Origin: Lentisphaeria bacterium
GTDB lineage: Bacteria; Verrucomicrobiota; Lentisphaeria; Oligosphaerales; Oligosphaeraceae
Assembly: GCA_024405235.1 (NCBI GenBank)
Contig: JAKSPA010000065.1
Coordinates: 1-8,029 of the forward strand
Reading direction: 5' to 3'
DNA length: 8,029 bases
The translations under genes and the position numbers were made by a program. Shown piece by piece: positions 1 to 6,115 of this stretch. Under the pieces are notes generated by a model. It was given only the letters and a program-made list of their open reading frames with translations. It did no database searches and had not been told where the DNA came from. How positions within the stretch are numbered: position 1 is the stretch's first letter; each line of letters starts with the position of its first letter.

Positions 1-14
1 ACCTTTGCATCGTG

Positions 15-521
15 TTACTGTCCGAAAATGATTAGTATCAGTATGGAGTTGCTCATCAGTGCAACGCAGATGAACTGCCCCGTCCAATCAGTCGCGCTGC
101 CTCTGCACGAAGCCAATTTCATTCCGAGAATGATATTCGCAATGAGCGTTCCAAGAAAAATCGGCAGCGCAAGCGCGAAGGAAGGCCAGACGCGCGCGCG
201 GATTTCCTCTCCGATGGAGCGTCCCGATGCATCGGAATAGCCGAAATCGCCCCAAAAGAGCGCAAGACTCTTGCGCCAGAATATCGTTTTGGTCACTTTT
301 GCAATACCTTTCACCTCCGCATTGTAGAGCAACGGAACGTCGTAGCCGCGATTCGCCTTCCACTGCGCTATGGCTTCAGGACGGTCGGCCTTCTCGCCAA
401 GAGCCATGCGCGCCATGTCGTCTGGAGTGTTCACGACGAAAAACATCGCGAAGACAAGAAGATTCACGCCGACCAGAATCGGCACCATATAGCAGATACG
501 TTTGATAAAATATGCAAGCAT
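15..521 (-). CDS. DppB/OppB-type peptide ABC transporter permease, N-terminal half only (truncated or frameshifted)
   Basis: This is an inner-membrane permease subunit of a peptide/nickel-type ABC importer. The 168 residues begin with a first membrane helix (about 8-30) following the basic FIKR start typical of DppB/OppB proteins. A periplasmic stretch with the family-like FGYS segment (93-96) follows, then a second helix (about 112-135), a short loop (KLASCRGS), and a third helix (about 147-167). The frame then closes at TAA (17-15). Family members are usually about 300-350 residues with six helices and a cytoplasmic EAA loop that contacts the ATPase; all of that is missing. Only 14 bases remain beyond the stop, so a point mutation, frameshift, sequencing error or true pseudogene cannot be told apart. 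The start at 521 is supported by GGAGGA nine bases upstream and by the TAATG overlap with the binding-protein gene. Family assignment is fairly secure; function as it stands is doubtful. Confidence 0.75.
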   Translation of the reverse strand: MLAYFIKRICYMVPILVGVNLLVFAMFFVVNTPDDMARMALGEKADRPEAIAQWKANRGYDVPLLYNAEVKGIAKVTKTIFWRKSLALFWGDFGYSDASGRSIGEEIRARVWPSFALALPIFLGTLIANIILGMKLASCRGSATDWTGQFICVALMSNSILILIIFGQ

Positions 522-2674
522 TAGCGTCTTTCCTCCGAATGCGGCAGCAAAACAATGATCGTGACGAGCACCATGAGCGCGAAGGCGGGCCATGTGCATG
601 GCGGATTCCACGCCTTCAGGCACTCGACGCGCCTGGATACATCCAGCCTGAGATACTTGAGATTGTCGTATGCCATTGTCGGCGGGACGTAGTTGTGAAG
701 CCATCCATGCGTGAGAATCATATTGATTGGATGAAAATCCCAAACAACTGGCGCGTCGCGATAGAGCACTTCGTTCGCCTGGTTTATCAACTCAAGGCGC
801 TCATCGCAATTCGGCATGGATTCCAATTTGCTGAAAATCGCATCGTATTCTTTAGAGGAATAATTCGCATAATTCGGACCGCTGTATTCCACCTGTCCAT
901 TCTCGCCTGCGAAAAGCATCAGGAAATTTTCAGGATCGGGATAGTCTGCCACCCATCCGCGCTCGTAAAGGAACTGCCAGTTTCCCTCGGCCAGACGCTG
1001 TCGCGATGTATTCAGATCGGTTCCACGCTCTTCCATTTTCACGCCAAGCAGAGCGAATTTGTCAGCGAGCCATCTGAATTTATTCTTGAAATCAGGGAGT
1101 CCTGCCGCCGCATGATCAAGATGAATCACGAGCGGCTCGCCTGTCTCCTCACTGATGCCATTCGGATAACCAGCCGCCGCAAGCAGCCGTTTTGCTTCGG
1201 CAAGGCTTTTGCGCTCCGATGACTTTCCATTCCAATCATTGATGACGGTATTCATTCCAGTCGGCGGTTCTGCAGCGCCGAAAAGGCCTGGCGGCAAAAT
1301 GCCCCCCGCAGCAACTCCGTTGCCATTACGGAAAATCGTGACATACTGCCTGGTGTCGATTACCATGGAAAGCGCCTGCCTCAGCGCACGTCCGCGCTCT
1401 CCCATGTCGCCGACGATTGGGTCCTTCATATTGAATGCGTAGTAATATGAAATCGGAGGCACCATAGTAGTCATTCCAATTCCGCGTTCAGCCATGTCAG
1501 GCGACAGCGAAAGTTCGCCGTTCGTTGGATTCATGGACAGCGCCTTGTCGAACATGTCCGTCGGGAGACCGGAATTGTCATAATATCCCTGCTGGAATTT
1601 AGTCCACGATGGAATCGATTCAGGCTCCCATTGGAAGACCACCTTGTCTATGAACGGCAGGCGCCTGCCTGCATCATCGAGTTCGTCGCCCTCTTCGCCC
1701 TCCGTCGGGAAGTAGAACTCATGGTAGTCAGGATTGCGTTCAAGGACTATCTGAGAATCCAAATCGCATTTCGTGACTTTATACGCACCAGTGCCGACTG
1801 GCCAGTTCGCATAGGACAAGCCGCACGACGCCACGTCTTCGCGTCCGTAGAACTCAAACGCCTCGAAAGGAATCGGAGTGAAATAGTGCATCGTGAGCCA
1901 ATACAGGAATTGCGGATACTTGCGTGAAAGGACGTATTTCACCGTGTAGCGGTCAAGGACCTGAACGCATTCACAACGCTGCACGCGGTAGTCTGGCAGG
2001 CTCGGAGATGCAGCGATCGAAGCAGCGCTCTCGCCCTGCTCCATGCGTTGTCTGTCCATGGATTCTATTTCTTCGGAAAGGCGCCTGCGGCACTCGCCCA
2101 TGCCTTCCAGAAACCCTCCCAACTGCGAAAAGACCGTGCAGTTGGAACGCGGATCGCACAAACGATTCATGGAGACAAGAAAGTCCTCCGCAATCAATTC
2201 ACGCTGACCATTCGGTCCGAAATCCCATGGACTCTTCGGAGAATCCACCAAAGCCTTTGACGATGCGTCGAAGCATGGATGCGAGACGTAGAAAATGCCT
2301 GGTTTTATATGCAGAATGCATTCCGCCCTAGCGACTTCCGATGTATCTGGATCTCCTTCAAGAAGCTTGCCGTCCGCATCATAATAATTGACTGTCGGCA
2401 TTTCCTCCAACAGCATCGGAATCAATTTATAAGGACGCTTCAGATAATGATAGGCCAGCGGCGCTTCCGTCAGATTGTCGATGACGGCATTCTCATGAAC
2501 GAAATTCGCGGCAATGGGATCCAGATTGCGAATCTTTTGGGAAAACGTCGTGAACAGCGTGTTTTCAGCAGGCGCTTTATCTCCCCAGGGATTGTTGTTG
2601 CAGGTCCGCATAAGCGCCAAAAAAAGCGTCCAGCAGACCGCAAGCACTACGATTCTAATCCATTGTAATTTCAT
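521..2674 (-). CDS. Family 5 extracellular solute-binding protein of a peptide ABC transporter, membrane-anchored at both ends
   Basis: This is a periplasmic peptide-binding component (SBP_bac_5, DppA/OppA/YejA-like) that would deliver ligand to the permease encoded next. At 717 residues it is longer than the usual 500-600. Residues 6-23 are a hydrophobic N-terminal segment; the following MRTC is a poor lipobox, so it may be an uncleaved anchor. Family features include the LHIKPG strand (121-126), IAEDFLVSMNRLCDP (161-175), the WPVGTGAYKV segment (291-300), LRQALSMVID (431-440) and AKRLLAAAGYPNG (494-506). A polar, probably helical insertion (about 185-230) interrupts the first domain. A second hydrophobic helix (693-711) ends in a basic tail, unusual for this family. 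There are fourteen cysteines, many of them in the presumed exported part. The ATG overlaps the mutL stop as ATGA with no clear Shine-Dalgarno site, which suggests translational coupling. Ligand specificity cannot be read from the sequence. Confidence 0.88.
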   Translation of the reverse strand: MKLQWIRIVVLAVCWTLFLALMRTCNNNPWGDKAPAENTLFTTFSQKIRNLDPIAANFVHENAVIDNLTEAPLAYHYLKRPYKLIPMLLEEMPTVNYYDADGKLLEGDPDTSEVARAECILHIKPGIFYVSHPCFDASSKALVDSPKSPWDFGPNGQRELIAEDFLVSMNRLCDPRSNCTVFSQLGGFLEGMGECRRRLSEEIESMDRQRMEQGESAASIAASPSLPDYRVQRCECVQVLDRYTVKYVLSRKYPQFLYWLTMHYFTPIPFEAFEFYGREDVASCGLSYANWPVGTGAYKVTKCDLDSQIVLERNPDYHEFYFPTEGEEGDELDDAGRRLPFIDKVVFQWEPESIPSWTKFQQGYYDNSGLPTDMFDKALSMNPTNGELSLSPDMAERGIGMTTMVPPISYYYAFNMKDPIVGDMGERGRALRQALSMVIDTRQYVTIFRNGNGVAAGGILPPGLFGAAEPPTGMNTVINDWNGKSSERKSLAEAKRLLAAAGYPNGISEETGEPLVIHLDHAAAGLPDFKNKFRWLADKFALLGVKMEERGTDLNTSRQRLAEGNWQFLYERGWVADYPDPENFLMLFAGENGQVEYSGPNYANYSSKEYDAIFSKLESMPNCDERLELINQANEVLYRDAPVVWDFHPINMILTHGWLHNYVPPTMAYDNLKYLRLDVSRRVECLKAWNPPCTWPAFALMVLVTIIVLLPHSEERR
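531..536 (-). promoter_or_regulatory. Shine-Dalgarno site GGAGGA for the permease gene
   Basis: On the minus strand GGAGGA lies nine bases before the ATG at 521, inside the last codons of the binding-protein gene. It fixes the permease start. An in-frame ATG at 743 would add 74 residues lying wholly inside the upstream gene and is not credible. Confidence 0.7.
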
Positions 2675-4614
2675 GTTCTAAAGCGTTTGGAAAGTTCCGA
2701 ATAGGTGATATGGACCATCGTCGGGAGTCCCGCAGGATCCGCGTATGGCATCTCGCATCGCATCAGTTCGTCTAGAAGCTGCATCTGTTCAGCAGGTTCC
2801 AGATGCTCTTTGCGGCGCACGGCATGACGGCTGGCAAGTTGCGCCAGATGGACTGCGCTCTGGCGATTGGTGACGCTGTCCTGACGCAAATCGCCGAGAA
2901 TGTCCCTGATGGTGGTCCCGATGTCCTTATCCGGAATGTTCTGCGGAACCGCCGTCACAAGGAACGCATTGGCGCCGAATTCGTCAAGCGAATAACCAAT
3001 TGAATGGAAGAAAGGCAATTCACGGGCCATCAGCCGCGCTTCGTCTGGGGCGAGATGTATCGTGACGGGAATCAGCAAGGCCTGTCTTGGAAGGTCTTTT
3101 GTCTTGAGATTGGCCAGAAGTCTTTCGAAAAGCACGCGCTGACTAGCTGCGAATACATTGACCACGATGAGTCCGGTGGAAGTTTCCGCAAGCAGATAGT
3201 CTTTTCCTAATGGGCCGAGAAGCCTGTAGTTTCCCGTCGGCTTCGAAGCGTCCACTACCGTTGACGCAGGCAATGCGGCACCGAGTTTCGGCGGCGCATT
3301 CACATCCGACGAAGAGGAAGAATCTGCATCGCGATCTTCTGGCGCGAACGGAAGCGGCGCCTGAATCGGCTGGAAGGCACGCGGCATGACTGGCGTGACC
3401 GGACGTTCCGGAAACACTGGCGCAGACGGCGTAGCGGCGTTTTTTTCGTCCTCACGACGTTCTTCCGCCTTCTCACGATTTTCAACATGCGGCGCTTCGC
3501 CATTGTTCGGAGCTGCATCCGCTGCTGCAGAGCCGCTGACGACAGGAGTCGTGTCAACGAGTTCCACGCCAGAAACTTCCGCTGAAGAAACCAACGGCTT
3601 CTGAAAAATCTCCTGCTGAGGAATCGACATTCCGCGCAACGACTGACGCAAGGCGGCGCCGACGACATTCGAAACACGCGCTGGTTCGCGGAAACGAACC
3701 TCCCGCTTTGTCGGATGAACATTCACGTCAACGCGTTCAGGCGCTATATCGACATACAACACAACGCCTGGATAGCGCCCTTTGACGACTAGCGTGTCGT
3801 AAGCCTCGCGAATTGCGTAGAAGACCGTCTCGGCGCTGGCGGCACGGCCATTCACGATGATCCTTTGGTCGCGACGATTGCTTCGCGTGAAGCCTGGCTT
3901 GCTGATGAAACCATAGACATGGATCCCGTCTTCCGAATACTCGACTGGCATCATCGCCGCAAAAGCGTCCTTGCCGATGAGCATTTCAACACGTCCTGCG
4001 ATATCAAGCGACGACGGCGCGCGAAGAACGCATCTGCCGTTCTGGTGCAATTCGAAAGATATGTCAGGACGCGTGAGAGAAAGCATGAGAAGCATCTCTT
4101 GGATATAGTCGTCTTCCGTGGCAGGGCCTCTCAGAAATTTTCGTCGTGCGGGGAGATTTCCGAAAAGCCACTGAACTTTTATGGAAGTCCCTGGTGCGCA
4201 ACCGCATTCACGCACATCCTGAATGACGCCGTTGTTGACGACGACCTCCGTTCCCGACACCTGTTCAGCCTGCCGCGTCTGCAATTCGAAACGCGAGACG
4301 GCCGAAATGGACGGAAGCGCCTCGCCCCTGAAGCCGAGCGTGCGAATCTGTCCGACGTCGCCCTCTTTCGTAATCTTGCTCGTGGCATGAGCCTCAAGAC
4401 AAAGCATCGCGTCCTGACGGTCCATGCCCTTTCCATCGTCGATCACCTGCATCAGCTTGTGGCCGCCCTGCTCCGTAAGCACGCGAATTCTAGTGGCACC
4501 CGCATCAATCGAATTTTCAACGAGTTCCTTTATAACCGAAGCAGGACGCTCGATGACTTCACCTGCAGCAATGCGGCCTGCGATTTCCGCTGGCAAGACT
4601 TTTATGATTCCCAT
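2671..4614 (-). CDS. mutL: DNA mismatch repair protein MutL, with degenerate endonuclease motifs
   Basis: MutL is the dimeric GHKL ATPase that couples mismatch recognition by MutS to strand removal. The N-terminal ATPase is intact: KELVENSIDAGA (29-40, with the presumed catalytic Glu30 and Mg-binding Asn34), DDGKGM (59-64), TLGFRGEAL (92-100) and DVNVHPTKREVRF (296-308). A low-complexity Ala/Pro/Glu/Ser linker covers about 326-460. The C-terminal dimerisation domain (461-647) keeps QALLIP (511-516), which resembles the sliding-clamp-binding motif of E. coli MutL. The endonuclease motif DQHA(x)2E(x)4E is represented by residues 486-497 as Asn-Val-Phe-Ala, Gln492 and Glu497. The CPHGRP metal motif reads DPAGLP (626-631). 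Nicking activity is therefore predicted to be lost. The start follows GGAGGGAGG by nine bases and lies 3 bp after hflX. At 647 residues the length is normal. Identity is certain; loss of the nuclease is inferred from substitutions. Confidence 0.97.
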   Translation of the reverse strand: MGIIKVLPAEIAGRIAAGEVIERPASVIKELVENSIDAGATRIRVLTEQGGHKLMQVIDDGKGMDRQDAMLCLEAHATSKITKEGDVGQIRTLGFRGEALPSISAVSRFELQTRQAEQVSGTEVVVNNGVIQDVRECGCAPGTSIKVQWLFGNLPARRKFLRGPATEDDYIQEMLLMLSLTRPDISFELHQNGRCVLRAPSSLDIAGRVEMLIGKDAFAAMMPVEYSEDGIHVYGFISKPGFTRSNRRDQRIIVNGRAASAETVFYAIREAYDTLVVKGRYPGVVLYVDIAPERVDVNVHPTKREVRFREPARVSNVVGAALRQSLRGMSIPQQEIFQKPLVSSAEVSGVELVDTTPVVSGSAAADAAPNNGEAPHVENREKAEERREDEKNAATPSAPVFPERPVTPVMPRAFQPIQAPLPFAPEDRDADSSSSSDVNAPPKLGAALPASTVVDASKPTGNYRLLGPLGKDYLLAETSTGLIVVNVFAASQRVLFERLLANLKTKDLPRQALLIPVTIHLAPDEARLMARELPFFHSIGYSLDEFGANAFLVTAVPQNIPDKDIGTTIRDILGDLRQDSVTNRQSAVHLAQLASRHAVRRKEHLEPAEQMQLLDELMRCEMPYADPAGLPTMVHITYSELSKRFRT

Positions 4615-4617
4615 ATT

Positions 4618-5931
4618 CTACAGCCTCCCTCCAAAACCGCCGAAGACACGATAGCCGTCCCACCGCTCCAAATGATTCAAAGGCACGCGTGCAACAATGT
4701 GCACACCGTCCTCCTGGAAATCCTCTGATTCGATAAAGCAGTATTTGCGAATCTGCGCAAGAGGCGTATAGTCATCGTGCGGAATGACATAATGCCTTTC
4801 GGGCATGATCGCCTTGACCAATTCCGCAAGACGATTTACGAAATTATCCATGCCCTCGCCTGTCAAAACGGACAACGGCATTGCTTCAGGATAACGTTCG
4901 CGCAATTCACGGCGACGTTCTTCCGGAACCAGATCCCATTTGTTGAGAACCATCAGCGTCGGTTTCGGACCAATGCCAATCTCGTCCAAAACGCCAAGCG
5001 TGGTGTCGTGATGTTCCGGCATTGATTCGTCGGAAGCGTCCACAACCTCCAGAACATAGTCTGCCTGACGCGTTTCCTCCAACGTCGATTTGAATGCGTC
5101 TATGAGCAGATGCGGCAGTTTGCGCACGAATCCGACGGTATCAGCCAGAAGGATATCCTGTCCGCCCGGAAGGATGTATCTGCGCACGGTCGGATCAAGC
5201 GTGGCGAAGAGTTTGTCCTCAACCAGAACCGATGCGTCCGTAAGACAATTCAGCAACGATGATTTTCCCGCATTGGTGTAGCCGACAATCGCGACGACGG
5301 GAATCGGTTTCGCAAGCCTTCGTCGGCGCTGCACATTACGACGCTTCCGAACCTCCTCCAGTTCCTCCTGAAGCATCTGTATTCTGATTCTGATATGACG
5401 CGCATCCAGTTCCAGCTGCTGCTCGCCCTGCATTCGGCCGCCAAGACCGCCCGCAGCACCGCGCTGACGATTCAGATGCTTCCATTTGCGCACAAGACGC
5501 GGCAATTCGTAATTCGCCTGCGCCAACTGGACCTGCAGAACAGCCTCCTTCGTTCGCGCACGGGCGGCAAATATGTCGAGAATGACCTCCTGACGATCTA
5601 TCACCGCCAGTTTGCTCAATTTCTCCCAATTGCGCTGCTGCGACGGCGAAAGGACATCGTCGGTCACGACCACTTCCGCGCCAAGACGTTCCGCCTCATC
5701 CAATATTTCGGCGACTTTTCCCTTGCCGAGAACCGTGCCTGGATTGATTTCACGCAAACGCGCAATCTGACTCCCGACAACCACAAGTCCCTGCGTATTC
5801 ACGAGTTCCGACAGTTCCGACAGCAAAGACAATGCACTCTCAGGCGTCTCGCCTGGATGCAGAAAGCCAACCAGATACGCCTTCGGAGGCACTGGCAGCA
5901 ACGACTTGTCTTGTGATTCGGATATAAACAT
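4618..5931 (-). CDS. hflX: GTPase HflX
   Basis: HflX is a ribosome-associated GTPase of the Obg-HflX group that binds the 50S subunit and splits stalled or stressed ribosomes. The 437-residue product matches family length (E. coli about 426). The N-terminal nucleotide-binding-like domain contains TVLGKGK (66-72) and RARTKEAVLQVQLAQANYEL (about 124-143). The glycine-rich segment GGLGGRMQGEQQLELD (161-176) replaces the more common RGPGETQLETD form. A basic coiled-coil hairpin (about 176-207) leads into the G domain: G1 GYTNAGKSS (217-225), switch I LFATLDPT (241-248), G3 DTVG (264-267), G4 NKWD (330-333) and G5 SVLTGEG (354-360). ATG 5931 is chosen because residues homologous to HflX start shortly after it. 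An in-frame ATG at 6072 would add 47 AT-rich, family-unlike residues across the intergenic region. There is no obvious Shine-Dalgarno site. It is first in the leftward cluster, so its promoter should lie in 5932-6115. Confidence 0.95.
   Translation of the reverse strand: MFISESQDKSLLPVPPKAYLVGFLHPGETPESALSLLSELSELVNTQGLVVVGSQIARLREINPGTVLGKGKVAEILDEAERLGAEVVVTDDVLSPSQQRNWEKLSKLAVIDRQEVILDIFAARARTKEAVLQVQLAQANYELPRLVRKWKHLNRQRGAAGGLGGRMQGEQQLELDARHIRIRIQMLQEELEEVRKRRNVQRRRRLAKPIPVVAIVGYTNAGKSSLLNCLTDASVLVEDKLFATLDPTVRRYILPGGQDILLADTVGFVRKLPHLLIDAFKSTLEETRQADYVLEVVDASDESMPEHHDTTLGVLDEIGIGPKPTLMVLNKWDLVPEERRRELRERYPEAMPLSVLTGEGMDNFVNRLAELVKAIMPERHYVIPHDDYTPLAQIRKYCFIESEDFQEDGVHIVARVPLNHLERWDGYRVFGGFGGRL
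4624..4632 (-). promoter_or_regulatory. Strong Shine-Dalgarno site for mutL
   Basis: GGAGGGAGG on the minus strand lies nine bases upstream of the mutL ATG (4614-4612), within the last codons of hflX (FGGRL). It supports this start and efficient independent initiation of mutL despite the 3-bp intergenic gap. Confidence 0.7.
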
Positions 5932-6115
5932 GGAAATAATGTAATACTGTTTAAGAGTCTCAAGATGTTGTTCCTGACTTTTTTCCGCACCAAATTGCAC
6001 TGTTTTTTCATTGAAAATCAAGCAAATTCGCCAATATGTAATACATTTAGTCAAATTTCGTTTAATTGTCATTCCAATTATTCACTGCTCTTTGAAAACA
6101 CACGGCAAAATCGTC
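5932..6115. promoter_or_regulatory. Divergent intergenic region between hflX and the mlaA-hydrolase gene
   Basis: This 184-bp region is clearly more AT-rich than its flanks and separates two divergent genes, so it must hold promoters for both directions. I see no convincing sigma-70 pair on either strand. Partial matches exist: on the plus strand TTGAAA at 6011 with TATGTA at 6035 (18-bp spacer), and TTTAAT at 6061; on the minus strand TTGACT at 6054-6049 without a good -10. No RNA gene or rho-independent terminator is evident. It contains the palindrome series annotated separately. Confidence 0.55.
5991..6080. repeat. Three-unit CAAATT-plus-palindrome array, possible operator
   Basis: Three successive units each start with CAAATT (5991, 6023, 6052) and, 5-8 bases later, carry a palindrome: TTTTCA-T-TGAAAA (6005-6017), ATGTA-A-TACAT (6036-6046) and TAATTG-6 nt-CAATTA (6063-6080). 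Palindrome centres fall at about 6011, 6041 and 6071.5, so spacing is near 30 bp. The gap from each of the first two palindromes to the next CAAATT is exactly five bases. Palindrome sequences differ from one another, so these are not copies of one site. The region is AT-rich, where short palindromes arise easily. A regulatory role is a guess. Confidence 0.3.

Noticed and set aside
512..1222. Open plus-strand frame of 236 codons opposite the binding-protein gene
   Set aside because: It lies wholly antisense to a well-supported gene, has an Arg/His/Ile-rich composition with no recognisable domain, and overlaps the permease start region. It is a codon-bias shadow.
1656..1669. Perfect 14-bp palindrome GGCAGGCGCCTGCC
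   Set aside because: It lies inside the binding-protein coding sequence (AGRRLPF region) with no repeat partner or regulatory context; chance in a GC-rich codon run is the simplest explanation.
3865..4728. Open plus-strand frame of 287 codons opposite the 5' part of mutL
   Set aside because: It is antisense to the highly conserved ATPase domain of MutL, has no motif of its own and no Shine-Dalgarno site of note.
5395..5916. Open plus-strand frame of 173 codons opposite the N-terminal half of hflX
   Set aside because: The composition is Arg/Gln/Leu-rich and it is entirely explained as the reverse frame of hflX.
5932..6072. N-terminal extension of HflX from an ATG at 6072
   Set aside because: The extra 47 residues cross AT-rich intergenic DNA and do not resemble HflX; homology begins just after Met at 5931.
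6011..6115. N-terminal extension of the MlaA fusion from a TTG at 6011
   Set aside because: It would put 35 residues in front of a lipoprotein signal peptide that fits well at Met 6116, and it covers the palindrome region.
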